Counted from the stretch's first letter, positions 17,107-25,689 are shown. The stretch is 64,000 nucleotides of DNA from Pseudomonadota bacterium (GCA_963205295.1 CAUJIY010000165.1:17820-81819), one strand, 5' to 3'. Notes: a model not told the origin generated them from the sequence alone. Program-made: numbers and translations.

Positions 17107-18935
17107 GCGCGGCCTTCGATCCGCAGGAACTGGTCCGCGGCCTGGCGCGGCGACCCGGCGTCTACCGCATGCTCGACCGCGAAGGGCGTGTCCTCTATGT
17201 CGGCAAGGCGCGCAACCTGCAACGGCGCGTCGGCAGCTACTTCGGCCGTCGCCCGCACGACGCGAAGACCGGCGCGCTGCTGCGCGTGGTCGCCGGCATC
17301 GAGGTGACGGTCACCCGCACCGAGCAGGAGGCGCTGCTCCTCGAGTACACCCTGATCAAGGAGCACAAGCCACGCTTCAATGTCGTCCTGCGCGACGACA
17401 AGAGCTATCCCTACATCCGGGTCGGCACGCACCAGGACTTCCCGCGCTTCGAGTTCCACCGCGGTTCCCGCCGCGTTCAGGGACGCTTCTTCGGACCCTT
17501 TCCGAACGCCGGCGCTGTCCGCCACATGTTGCAGCAGCTGCAGAAGCTGTTCCGGATCAGGCCCTGCAGCGACTCGTTCTTCGCCAACCGCAGCCGGCCG
17601 TGTCTGCAGTACCAGATCCGCCGCTGCTCGGCTCCCTGCACCGGGCTCATCAGCCAGGCTGACTATCGCCGTGATGTCGAGGATGCCATGCGTTTCATCG
17701 CCGGCGGTGGCGACGACCTGCTCGCCAGCCTCGTGGAACGCATGGAGCGCTGTTCAGCCACCCTCGAATACGAGAAGGCTGCTGGATTCCGGGACCAGAT
17801 CGCCGAGATCAGACGCATCCAGGAGCAGCAGGTCATGGCGGGGGCGGGCACGGCCGATCTCGACGCACTGGCCGTGGCCTTCGCGCACGGCCAGTGTTGC
17901 GTGGCGGTGCTCATGGTCCGTGGCGGTCGCGTCCTCGGCAGCCGGGCGTTCTCGCCACGCGTCGTCGCGGGAACCTCGCCAGGTGAGGTGCTCGGCGCAT
18001 TCCTGAGCCAGCACTACCTCGGTACGACCACGCCGCCGGAGATCCTCGTCGCGGCAGCGGTCGAGGACGCCGACCTGATCGCCGAGCTGCTCGCGACACG
18101 TGCAGGACACGCAGTCGCGGTGCGCCACAAGGTCCGCGGCACGCGCCGGCGCTGGCTCGAACTTGCTGCCACCAATGCCACCCAGGAAGCCACAGCACGC
18201 GCTGCGACGTCCCAGACCGTCAGCGAACAGCTGCAGGATCTGGCCCAGGCCATCTGCCTGCCGGCGCTGCCCGCCCGCATCGAGTGTTTCGACATCAGCC
18301 ACACCCAGGGCGGGGAAACGGTGGCCGCGTGCGTCGTCATGGGTCCGGCCGGACCGGTGAAGTCCGACTACCGCCGCTTCAACATCCACACCGTCGCCAC
18401 CGGCGACGACTACGGTGCGCTGGCGGAGGCCGTCGCACGGCGCTACCGCGCCGGTCGCGGCGCCGACCGCCCGGTGCCGGACCTGGTCCTCGTCGACGGC
18501 GGCCGTGGCCAGCTCGGCCGCGTCGCCGACGTCATGCAGGAACTCGGTCTCGGCGACGTCGCGCTGCTCGCCGTCGCCAAGGGAGAGGGGCGGCGCCCGG
18601 GGCACGAGCAACTGTGGGTCCCCGGCCAGCAGGCACCTCTCGCGCTGCCGCCCGACGGGGCGGCCTTCCGCCTCATTCAGCAGGTCCGCGACGAGGCCCA
18701 CCGCTTCGCCATCACCGGACACCGGCAACGGCGCGCCCGGCGGCAGTCGCAGTCGGTGCTGGAGTCGATTGCCGGCCTGGGGCCACGGCGCCGCCGGGCC
18801 CTGCTGCAGCGTTTCGGCGGCCTGCAGGGCGTCACGCGCGCCGGGGTCGATGACCTCGCCCGCACCGAAGGGGTGAGCCGCGCACTCGCCGAACGCATTT
18901 ACGGCCACCTGCACGACGCGCCGGACGGCGGCTGA
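17103..18935 (+). CDS. uvrC: Excinuclease ABC subunit C
   Basis: Makes both incisions in nucleotide excision repair with UvrAB. The 610-residue protein has an N-terminal GIY-YIG nuclease domain (PGVYRMLDREGRVLYVGKARNL, about 18-95) and a cysteine-containing middle region (CLQYQIRRCSAPCTG). A UvrB-interacting UVR motif follows (about 205-240), then the RNase H-like domain (IECFDISHTQGGETVAACVV and LVLVDGGRGQL) and C-terminal helix-hairpin-helix motifs (SIAGLGPRRRRALLQRFGG). The start is GTG within GTGA, overlapping the UDG stop. It is followed by pgsA as in E. coli. Confidence 0.97.
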   Translation: MSAAFDPQELVRGLARRPGVYRMLDREGRVLYVGKARNLQRRVGSYFGRRPHDAKTGALLRVVAGIEVTVTRTEQEALLLEYTLIKEHKPRFNVVLRDDKSYPYIRVGTHQDFPRFEFHRGSRRVQGRFFGPFPNAGAVRHMLQQLQKLFRIRPCSDSFFANRSRPCLQYQIRRCSAPCTGLISQADYRRDVEDAMRFIAGGGDDLLASLVERMERCSATLEYEKAAGFRDQIAEIRRIQEQQVMAGAGTADLDALAVAFAHGQCCVAVLMVRGGRVLGSRAFSPRVVAGTSPGEVLGAFLSQHYLGTTTPPEILVAAAVEDADLIAELLATRAGHAVAVRHKVRGTRRRWLELAATNATQEATARAATSQTVSEQLQDLAQAICLPALPARIECFDISHTQGGETVAACVVMGPAGPVKSDYRRFNIHTVATGDDYGALAEAVARRYRAGRGADRPVPDLVLVDGGRGQLGRVADVMQELGLGDVALLAVAKGEGRRPGHEQLWVPGQQAPLALPPDGAAFRLIQQVRDEAHRFAITGHRQRRARRQSQSVLESIAGLGPRRRRALLQRFGGLQGVTRAGVDDLARTEGVSRALAERIYGHLHDAPDGG

Positions 18936-18956
18936 CCGGCCTGCGCACGCTCGCGC

Positions 18957-18962
18957 TAAAAT
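18957..18962 (+). promoter_or_regulatory. pgsA: Possible -10 element upstream of pgsA
   Basis: TAAAAT in the 47-base gap between uvrC and pgsA, 20 bases before the ATG. A weak CTGACC (18932-18937) is the only -35-like sequence and the 19-base spacing is long. This could give pgsA and the tRNA genes a promoter separate from uvrC. Pattern match only. Confidence 0.3.
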
Positions 18963-18982
18963 GCCGGTCAGGCCCGCTCCCC

Positions 18983-19558
18983 ATGTATCCGCAATTCAAC
19001 ATCGCTACCTCGCTCACCTGGCTGCGCATCGCGGCGATCCCGGCCGTGGGCGTGGCGTTCTATTGGCCGGGCGAGTGGTCGAGGCCCGTGTCCTGCCTGA
19101 TCTTTACCCTCGCCGGTATCACCGACCTGCTCGACGGCTACCTCGCGCGACGCCTGCAGCAGACCTCCCAGTTCGGCGCCTTCCTCGATCCCGTCGCCGA
19201 CAAGCTCATGGTCGCCGTCGCGCTGGTGCTGATCCTGCAGGCCGACCCGCGCATCGTGATCGCCCTGGTGGCCGTGATCATCATCGGCCGCGAGATCGCC
19301 GTCTCGGCCTTGCGGGAATGGATGGCGGAACTCGGTGCGCGCAGCCGGGTCGCGGTATCCGGCATCGGCAAGGCCAAGACCACGCTGCAGATGATCGGTC
19401 TCGGTGCCATGCTGTTCACCCACGACCTGGCGGGCGTGCCGGTATACGAGATCGGGCTCGCGCTGCTGATCGTGGCTGCCGGCATCACGCTCTGGTCCAT
19501 GGCCGGCTACATCCGTGCCGCCTGGCCGAGCACGCGCGAGCGCGAACAGGTTTCTTGA
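18983..19558 (+). CDS. pgsA: CDP-diacylglycerol--glycerol-3-phosphate 3-phosphatidyltransferase
   Basis: Inner-membrane enzyme making phosphatidylglycerol phosphate, the committed step toward phosphatidylglycerol and cardiolipin. The CDP-alcohol phosphotransferase motif D-G-x2-A-R-x8-G-x3-D-x3-D is complete in DLLDGYLARRL followed by FGAFLDPVADK. The start NIATSLTWLRI and several hydrophobic helices fit PgsA, as does the length of 191 residues. It lies 47 bases after uvrC and 40 bases before the tRNA-Gly gene, the same order as in E. coli. Confidence 0.95.
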   Translation: MYPQFNIATSLTWLRIAAIPAVGVAFYWPGEWSRPVSCLIFTLAGITDLLDGYLARRLQQTSQFGAFLDPVADKLMVAVALVLILQADPRIVIALVAVIIIGREIAVSALREWMAELGARSRVAVSGIGKAKTTLQMIGLGAMLFTHDLAGVPVYEIGLALLIVAAGITLWSMAGYIRAAWPSTREREQVS

Positions 19559-19598
19559 CAGGAAACCGCGCGCCGATACCATATGGCGCTCTCGTGAG

Positions 19599-19674
19599 GC
19601 GGGAATAGCTCAGTTGGTAGAGCGATACCTTGCCAAGGTATAGGTCGCCGGTTCGAGCCCGGTTTCCCGCTCCA
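19599..19674 (+). tRNA. tRNA-Gly (anticodon GCC)
   Basis: A 76-base cloverleaf. The acceptor stem is GCGGGAA/TTCCCGC, the D-arm contains AGCTCAGTTGGTAGAGC, the anticodon stem-loop is ACCT-TGCCA-AGGT with anticodon GCC, and the T-arm is CCGGTTCGAGCCCGG. The discriminator T is followed by an encoded CCA. First of three tRNA genes after pgsA, equivalent to glyW of E. coli. Confidence 0.97.
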
Positions 19675-19792
19675 TCGATTCTCCGGCACCGGTTGTGTCG
19701 GCGCCCGACCCCGACCGGGTGCTGAGGCGATCTGGCGCGCGGCCCCGCGCGCAGCACCGTGGTACAGTCCCGCGGCGATCGGCGCCTCCCGA

Positions 19793-19866
19793 GGCTAGGT
19801 GGCAGAGTGGTCATGCAGCGGCCTGCAAAGCCGTGTACGCCGGTTCGATTCCGACCCTAGCCTCCA
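19793..19866 (+). tRNA. tRNA-Cys (anticodon GCA)
   Basis: A 74-base cloverleaf. The acceptor stem is GGCTAGG/CCTAGCC, the anticodon stem CGGC/GCCG encloses loop CTGCAAA with anticodon GCA, and the T-arm contains GGTTCGATTCC. The discriminator T is followed by an encoded CCA. Equivalent to cysT in the E. coli glyW-cysT-leuZ cluster. Confidence 0.97.
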
Positions 19867-19934
19867 CAACTTCCGGTGCTGCCTGCGTGCAGGTACCGCG
19901 TCTCCGGGACGCGTAGCGGCTGGCGATCGCGCGG

Positions 19935-20020
19935 GCCCGGGTGGCGGAACTGGTAGACGCTGCGGACTTAAAATCCGCTGACCCGCAAGGATCGTGCCGG
20001 TTCGAGTCCGGCCCCGGGCA
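19935..20020 (+). tRNA. tRNA-Leu (anticodon TAA)
   Basis: An 86-base class II tRNA with a long variable arm. The acceptor stem is GCCCGGG/CCCGGGC, the anticodon stem GCGGA/TCCGC encloses CTTAAAA with anticodon TAA, the variable arm is near TGACCCGCAAGGATCG, and the T-loop is GGTTCGAGTCC. Unlike its two neighbours, the discriminator A (20020) is followed by CGT, so CCA is not encoded and must be added after transcription. Equivalent to leuZ. Confidence 0.95.
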
Positions 20021-20022
20021 CG

Positions 20023-22890
20023 TCAGACCAGCCGACGCCGCCGGCAGGCGCACGCGACGGCGAGCAGCAGCAGCTGCCAGGCGTCGAGCGCCGAACCTCC
20101 CGAGTCGTTTTCCTGCGCCGGATAGACGGCCACGGTCACCGTGGCCGTGTCGGTGGCGCCATCGGCATCGGTGATCCGGTAGGTAAAGCTGGCGAGTCCG
20201 ATGAAATCCTCGCTGGCCGTGAAGGTCACGGTGTTGTCGGCATTGGCGCGGGCACTGCCACCGGTCGGCCCCGGCTCGATAGTGAGCGTGATCGGTCCGC
20301 GCAGCAGTCCGCCGTCGTTGACGAGCACGTCGAAACGCGAGGTAGCGCCCGATGCGGTGCGGAAATCGCGTTCGACGGTGACCGAGTTGTCCGGGTCGTC
20401 GTTCGCCGTGAGGACGTTGCGCGGCACGATGGTCACGGTCGCTTCGCCGCTCGCATCACCGTCGGCATCCGTGACGCGGTAGCGGAACGTGTCGACTGCC
20501 GGATACCCGGCTGCATCGTCGTATCGATAGACGACCAGGGGAGTGTCGCCGACCTCGACCCCGGGGCAGTCGGCGGATGGCTCGCTGCAGACGCGCGCCG
20601 TGCCGTGCGCGGGCGGTGCGGTGATGGCGAGCGTGAGGGGCCGGTCCGCCAGGCCACTGTCGTTGGCGAGCACCGGGATGAGGACGGTCTGCCCGAAGTT
20701 CAGCGCGTCGACGCGGTTGTCGGTGGCAGCGGGCTGGTCGTCGATGCTCACCGTGAGCACACACACGACCGGATTGTTGAGGGCCTCGCGTGCGCGATAC
20801 TCCACCCGGATCGCGCCACCGTGCCCGGCCGCCGGCGTGAGGGTAATGCGGTTGTCGGCTTCGACGACCGCGGAACCCGCTGCGGATGGCAACACGCCGG
20901 TGACCTCGACGACCACCGGCGGTGCATTCAGGCCGCTGTCGTTGGCGAGCACGTCTGCCGTGACCGGCACCCCGGGATCGGTCGTCGCCGTGTCGGCGGT
21001 GCACTGTGGTGGGTCGGTCTGTGGTGCGCCGAAGACGGTGACGGCAACGCTGGCCGGGGCGCTGGTATCGGCATCGGCGTCGGTGATCGTGTACGTGAAC
21101 GTATCGCTGCCAAGATAGCCGGCCGCCGGCGCGTAGCGGATGCGGGGGAGGGTCTCCGAGGTGTCCACCACTGCCATGCCATGCTGCGGTGCTGTGACCA
21201 CGGTTAGCGTCAGGGGCGTGTCGCTGATCTCGAGGTCGTTCGCGAGCACATCGATCGGCGTGGCCGTGTCGACGGCGATGCCCGCCGAGTCGTCGAGCGC
21301 CTGCGGCAGCCCCGGCACGCGGATTTCTGCGTTGCAGGTGGCGCTGCGACCGGAGCCGTCCGCGAGCCGGTAGCCGATGGTGAAACGACCACCGGTATCG
21401 GCGGGTGGTGTGTAGCTGATGCTGCGGTCGGGGTTCACGGTGGTGGTGCCGGCATCCGGGAAGTTGCGCAGCGTCACGGTGACCGGTGGCAAGTCGAAAC
21501 CGGCGTCGTTGGCGAGCACGTTGACCGTGGTCGTGGTATTGCGCGCGCCATCGGCGACGTCGTTCGTGCAGGTGAGCGGATCGGTGACGAGGATGTGCAG
21601 CTCCGCCGTGGCCGTACGGTCAGCGTCGTCCGTGATGCGGTAGGCGATGACCTGTTCGCCCTCCGGCGCCGAATTGCGCAGGTACTGGATGCGGTTGGGC
21701 GGGGTCGTCGTGACCGTGGCCGTGCCCGCCGCGGGTGGTGTGACGATCTCCACCGTCACCGGCGCGGTACCCGGCACGTCGTTGGCGAGGACGTCGGTGG
21801 TGACCGACTCGGAGCCGGGAAAGTCCGTGCTGATGACCAGGACGTTGCGGTCGTCGAATGCCGCCGGTGCGCTCGTCGCCGGACCGGCGAAGTCGAGCGT
21901 CATCGCACTCCAGCTGTCCAGGCCAGCCACCGCCACCGACAGGTCGGCTTCGTTGACGAGAAAAGCCTCCGCCGCGACGATGTCGCCATCGCCATCGGTG
22001 GAGATGCGCAGCAGCACATTGCCGAAGGCGGCGCGGCTGTCCCCGTCCCAGTTCAGGCCGCCGGTGAGACAACCGGCAGGGCCCGGTGCACCGTCGCCGT
22101 CGTCGCAGCTGTAGCCCCAGACGGTGGCCGAGGAGCGCGTGCCGATCGCTGCGCTGTCGCCGTCAAAGGTTGCGAAACCGTACGCGCCTGGAGCGGCCCA
22201 GTACGGTTGATCCCCGGCGTCGGCCGAAGACTGCGAGGCCACCTCGCTCGGGAACTGATCGGCGAAGCCACCTCCGGCGCTGGTCGTCCCGGCGAGGCGG
22301 GCCGGGAACGCAGCGCCGCCATCGGCCTGCGCGACGACGTAGTCGATGCCGCCACTGGCGTTCGGGGTGGCACTGCTGACCCGCGCCGGCGCCAGGCGGT
22401 GGATGACGCGCCCGAACGACTCGATGTGGCGGCTGGTGGGGCCGATGCCGACGTTGCGCTCGAAGGCACCGAACTCGATCGTCCCACCGATCACGTCGTC
22501 GATGACCGCCGGTGAATCTCGATCGTCGATGCTGATGAAGCCCCGGGTGACCGGAATGCCGGTCTTGCCACCAGTGGGCAGGACCGCTGCCGGTGCGGTC
22601 ACCGGACCGGGATCAGGCAGGGAAGTCACGTAGATGGGCGGAGCCAGGCCCGGGGCATAATGCCCGGCACCGAACACCGGCCCGACCCACTGCGTCGTAC
22701 CGAGGCTCGATGGTGCACCGGCGTGATACGAGCAATCATCGTGATTACCCTCCAGCACCCAGGCGGGGCAGGCGTTGGCCGCACCAGCGCTGCTGCCGGT
22801 GATCTCCGCATAACGTACCGCCGCGGGCGTTGCTGCCGACCAGGACACCAACAGCAGGCTGGCAATGGCGAGGCGGGCAGGATGGGTCAT
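20023..22890 (-). CDS. Secreted protein with six Ig/cadherin-like repeats and a GlyGly-CTERM-like sorting tail
   Basis: A 955-residue exported protein. The N-terminus (MTHPARLAIASLLLVSWSA) is a signal peptide. I chose ATG 22890 because GGAG lies 7 bases upstream and the 20 codons before it would spoil the signal. A unique region of about 350 residues with several Cys and Asp-rich stretches follows. Then come six tandem repeats of about 90-100 residues with the pattern VLANDSGL, GTA or GSA, and FTYRITDADG, typical of Big/cadherin-like folds. The last 27 residues are SGGSALDAW, a hydrophobic stretch and RRRR, matching the GlyGly-CTERM signal cut by rhombosortase. A rhombosortase gene is present at 47443-48051. 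A surface or secreted role is inferred; the substrate is unknown. Confidence 0.85.
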   Translation of the reverse strand: MTHPARLAIASLLLVSWSAATPAAVRYAEITGSSAGAANACPAWVLEGNHDDCSYHAGAPSSLGTTQWVGPVFGAGHYAPGLAPPIYVTSLPDPGPVTAPAAVLPTGGKTGIPVTRGFISIDDRDSPAVIDDVIGGTIEFGAFERNVGIGPTSRHIESFGRVIHRLAPARVSSATPNASGGIDYVVAQADGGAAFPARLAGTTSAGGGFADQFPSEVASQSSADAGDQPYWAAPGAYGFATFDGDSAAIGTRSSATVWGYSCDDGDGAPGPAGCLTGGLNWDGDSRAAFGNVLLRISTDGDGDIVAAEAFLVNEADLSVAVAGLDSWSAMTLDFAGPATSAPAAFDDRNVLVISTDFPGSESVTTDVLANDVPGTAPVTVEIVTPPAAGTATVTTTPPNRIQYLRNSAPEGEQVIAYRITDDADRTATAELHILVTDPLTCTNDVADGARNTTTTVNVLANDAGFDLPPVTVTLRNFPDAGTTTVNPDRSISYTPPADTGGRFTIGYRLADGSGRSATCNAEIRVPGLPQALDDSAGIAVDTATPIDVLANDLEISDTPLTLTVVTAPQHGMAVVDTSETLPRIRYAPAAGYLGSDTFTYTITDADADTSAPASVAVTVFGAPQTDPPQCTADTATTDPGVPVTADVLANDSGLNAPPVVVEVTGVLPSAAGSAVVEADNRITLTPAAGHGGAIRVEYRAREALNNPVVCVLTVSIDDQPAATDNRVDALNFGQTVLIPVLANDSGLADRPLTLAITAPPAHGTARVCSEPSADCPGVEVGDTPLVVYRYDDAAGYPAVDTFRYRVTDADGDASGEATVTIVPRNVLTANDDPDNSVTVERDFRTASGATSRFDVLVNDGGLLRGPITLTIEPGPTGGSARANADNTVTFTASEDFIGLASFTYRITDADGATDTATVTVAVYPAQENDSGGSALDAWQLLLLAVACACRRRRLV

Positions 22891-23182
22891 GGGTGCTCCA
22901 GGCATCTCTTGTTGTTCTTCCAGCTGCGACCAGGACGTTGTCGCCGTCACGGGCCAGCCAGCTGCAGGGTCATTCTACGCAACGCGGCCGCACCGATGCC
23001 CCGCCGCCTTGACTTAACGGCGACCGCCACGCGCGATGCGGTTCACGGAACCGGCAACATCAGGCCATGCTGGCCCGGCGTGGCAGCGTCGCAGCATCGG
23101 GATGTGGCTCAGCGAAAGACCGGACGGCAGCTGGCGCCGACGGCGCGACAGCGGTTCACCGCACCGGGTGTGAGCGCGCTGG
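22891..23182. other. Intergenic region without recognisable gene
   Basis: These 292 bases separate the FHA-protein gene from the start of the repeat-protein gene, both on the minus strand. I see no convincing open frame with coding character, tRNA or strong hairpin-plus-T terminator. The stretch next to 22890 should hold the leader of the repeat-protein gene. Confidence 0.5.
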
Positions 23183-24199
23183 TCAGGCGACTGAGGTGGA
23201 GGACCCCGGCTTCGCCACCGAAGCCTCGGGCGCGGACATCGCCAGCAGCGAACGCATGACCACGGTCTCGCTGAGCTGGTCGCCGGCCGGCACGCCTTCC
23301 CGCTGCGGCCACCGGCCGGCCGGGTTGAGGTACTGCAGGCGATGATTGCCGATGCTGATGACGTCGCCGTGGCGCAGGCGTCGCCGGGACATGGTTCTGG
23401 AGTTGATGCTGGTGCCGTTGGTGCTCTTCAGGTCGAGCAGCCAGTCGCCATCGTTGTTGCGGATGAGCAGGGCATGCTGGCGACTGACGAAGCGGCTGCG
23501 GATGCACAGGTCGCAATGCGGACCGCGACCGATCAGGACGCGCCCCTGGCCGAGCGGGAAGCGCTGCACCACATCCTGCCCCAGGGACAGCACCAGTTCG
23601 GGCGTTGCCGGCGGCACTTCCGGCGCTACGGCGGGCGGCGCAGTGACCGCAGCGAGTTCGAAACGCTGTCGCGTCAGCACGGCAACGGCTGCCATCCCTC
23701 GCGAATCGAGGACGCGAAGAAGCGCCGCGTTGCCGGTCAGCAGGAGCAGGGGCGGGCGTGCCAGGTCGGCAACATTGCGGGCGAGTTCGCACAGCGTTTC
23801 GAAAACCCTTGGACCGTACTCCTGCGCCTGATCGATGACGATGCAGACAGGGTCCTGCTGTTCCGACCCCTGGCGCAGCACCACGGTCAGGAGCCGCAAC
23901 AGGTCGTCCGAGGTCGATTCGAATGGCTCGAAGCCGAGATCCACGAGGATGGCCTCGAGGAATACGTGACTGCTGTCCGATGGTGCCGGCGGCCGCGCCA
24001 CGCGCAGGGCCGGTACTGTCCGCTCGAGGAAGCGGTCTGCTGCCAGCCGGACCTCGCCACGCGCCTCGCCCGTGACGACGGCGAATAGTCGTGAGGTCCG
24101 GCGACACTGTTCCAGGTAGCGGACGGCCTCTAGAATCCGCCAGGACAGCGTGGCGGGTTCTGCCATTTCGGTATCGCGGGTGGGAATGTCGGTGGTCAT
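23183..24199 (-). CDS. FHA-domain protein with degenerate ExeA/GspA-like ATPase domain
   Basis: A 338-residue cytoplasmic protein of two parts. Residues about 20-180 look like an ExeA/MshM-type AAA ATPase. They contain hydrophobic VCIVIDQAQE (118-127) in the position of Walker B (normally IDEA) and LLLLTGNAALLRVLD as sensor-like strand. The P-loop position reads VTGEARGEVRL and lacks the GxGKT core. Residues about 205-292 are an FHA phosphothreonine-binding domain, with IGRGPHCDLCI, SRFVSRQHALL and LKSTNGTSIN. The start ATG 24199 is a judgement; two more in-frame starts (24232, 24250) exist and none has a clear ribosome site. A phospho-dependent adaptor or scaffold role is inferred. Confidence 0.7.
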   Translation of the reverse strand: MTTDIPTRDTEMAEPATLSWRILEAVRYLEQCRRTSRLFAVVTGEARGEVRLAADRFLERTVPALRVARPPAPSDSSHVFLEAILVDLGFEPFESTSDDLLRLLTVVLRQGSEQQDPVCIVIDQAQEYGPRVFETLCELARNVADLARPPLLLLTGNAALLRVLDSRGMAAVAVLTRQRFELAAVTAPPAVAPEVPPATPELVLSLGQDVVQRFPLGQGRVLIGRGPHCDLCIRSRFVSRQHALLIRNNDGDWLLDLKSTNGTSINSRTMSRRRLRHGDVISIGNHRLQYLNPAGRWPQREGVPAGDQLSETVVMRSLLAMSAPEASVAKPGSSTSVA

Positions 24200-24307
24200 G
24201 TCGTGACGGCCCTGTCTTGTCGCGGGTTCCATGGCACGGCGCCAACGCACAGCGTGCAGACGCTGTGGTTTCCTGCGCAGTCTAGGAGCAGGCGATGCTT
24301 ATGTAAA

Positions 24308-24323
24308 CGCTGTTGTGACAGCG
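24308..24323. repeat. Inverted repeat upstream of ccmA
   Basis: CGCTGT and ACAGCG are perfect inverted arms of 6 bases separated by TGTG. The dyad lies between the divergent FHA-protein gene and ccmA, about 90 bases before ccmA. It could be an operator or part of a small hairpin. An AT-rich stretch (24364-24410) follows it before ccmA, the likely promoter zone. Confidence 0.35.
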
Positions 24324-24414
24324 GCATTCAGGCACCAGGCACGTCGCGGCATGGAGATGCGAAGGTTTCGACAAACGTATTGTTACTTACTGTTTTTATT
24401 GTTGTTATAGACCA

Positions 24415-25017
24415 ATGCTCGCCATCGAAGAGCTGACCGCCCGGCGTGGCGACCACTGGCTGTTCACGGACCTGCATTTCAGCGTGGGTGCCGGAGAGGC
24501 GTTGCTGTTGCGTGGCCCGAACGGCACGGGCAAGACCACGCTGCTGCGCATCCTGGCGGGTCTGACCCAACCTGAATCGGGCCGCGTTCGCTGGCAGGGA
24601 ACCTCGCGCCAGGAAGCGCTGCGGGGACTGGCCGCCTATGCCGGGCACCAGCCCGGCCTCAGCGGCGACCTTACCGTCGGGCAGAACCTGCAGTTCTACG
24701 CAAGGCTCGACGGTTGGCAGGAGGACTGGTCGGCGCTCATCGACGCCCTCGCACTCGGCCGTTGCCGTGACCTGGAGGTCAGGCTGCTCTCGGCGGGGCA
24801 GAAGCGCCGCGCTGCCCTGGTGCGGGTACTTGCCAGCCGGCAGCCGGTCTGGTTGCTCGACGAACCATTCACGAATATCGATGCCGACGGCCGCAGCCTC
24901 GTCGAAACCCGCATCGGCGACCATCTGGCTGCTGGCGGACTGGCCGTGATCGCCGTCCACGGCGAACTCGCACCGTCACGCGGGCTGGTCCGCTCCCTGG
25001 CGCTGGGAGGCAGCTGA
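24415..25017 (+). CDS. ccmA: Heme exporter ATP-binding protein CcmA
   Basis: ATPase of the CcmABCD complex, which releases holo-CcmE during cytochrome c maturation. Walker A GPNGTGKTT (34-42), signature LSAGQ (125-129) and Walker B VWLLDEP (145 to 151) are all intact. Its 200 residues match the small CcmA family. It is the first gene of a complete ccmABCDEFGHI run. It is preceded by an unusually AT-rich 45-base leader with TTATAG near the start codon that may hold the promoter. ccmB starts 3 bases after its stop. Confidence 0.95.
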   Translation: MLAIEELTARRGDHWLFTDLHFSVGAGEALLLRGPNGTGKTTLLRILAGLTQPESGRVRWQGTSRQEALRGLAAYAGHQPGLSGDLTVGQNLQFYARLDGWQEDWSALIDALALGRCRDLEVRLLSAGQKRRAALVRVLASRQPVWLLDEPFTNIDADGRSLVETRIGDHLAAGGLAVIAVHGELAPSRGLVRSLALGGS

Positions 25018-25020
25018 GCG

Positions 25021-25689
25021 ATGCGCCGGCTGATCCACGCCATCGTGCAACGGGAACTGCGCCTGGCCTGGCGGCGCTGGGGCGATGCGGCGACGCCGCT
25101 GCTGTTCTTCGCGCTGGTCGGCATCCTGTTTCCGCTCGCCCTGAGCCCGACGCCGCAGACGCTGCAGCTGCTCGGGCCGGCGGTACTCTGGGTGGCAGCG
25201 CTGCTCAGCACCCTGTTGTCGCTCAATGGCCTTTATCGGGCCGACGTCGACGACGGCACCATGGAGCAATTGCTGATCCGTCCCGAGCCGCTCACCATCG
25301 TGATGCTCGCGCGCAGCGTGAGTCACTGGCTCATCACCGGCGCACCACTGGTCGTGCTGGCCCCACTGGTCGGAATGGCCTACTATCTGCCCGGTCAGGC
25401 GATCGTCGTGTTGTGCGTCACGCTGCTGCTCGGCACCCCAACGTTGTGTCTGCTCGGTGCCATTGGCGCTGCACTGACTGCTGGCCTGCGGCAGGCCTCG
25501 GGGCTGCTCGCCCTGCTCGTGTTGCCGATGATGTTGCCGGTGTTGATCTTCGGCGCGCGCGCCACCGACCTGGCGGTGGCGGGGCACGATCCGACAGGCA
25601 TATTCTTCCTGCTGGGTGCGCTGTTGCTGCTCGCTCTCAGCCTGGCGCCGGTGGCGGCGGCTGCGGCCATCCGCATCGCACTCGACTGA
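25021..25689 (+). CDS. ccmB: Heme exporter membrane protein CcmB
   Basis: Membrane subunit partnering CcmA, 222 residues with about six hydrophobic helices. The N-terminus (IVQRELRLAWRRWGDAATPLLFFALVGILFPLA) and the block GLYRADVDDGTMEQLL are diagnostic of CcmB. It starts 3 bases after ccmA. The stop is followed by 51 bases before the ccmC start. Confidence 0.95.
   Translation: MRRLIHAIVQRELRLAWRRWGDAATPLLFFALVGILFPLALSPTPQTLQLLGPAVLWVAALLSTLLSLNGLYRADVDDGTMEQLLIRPEPLTIVMLARSVSHWLITGAPLVVLAPLVGMAYYLPGQAIVVLCVTLLLGTPTLCLLGAIGAALTAGLRQASGLLALLVLPMMLPVLIFGARATDLAVAGHDPTGIFFLLGALLLLALSLAPVAAAAAIRIALD

Noticed and set aside
20023..22890. Ig-like repeat region as a CRISPR or DNA-level tandem repeat
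   Set aside because: The repeats are protein-level and diverged; no short identical DNA repeats with spacers are visible.
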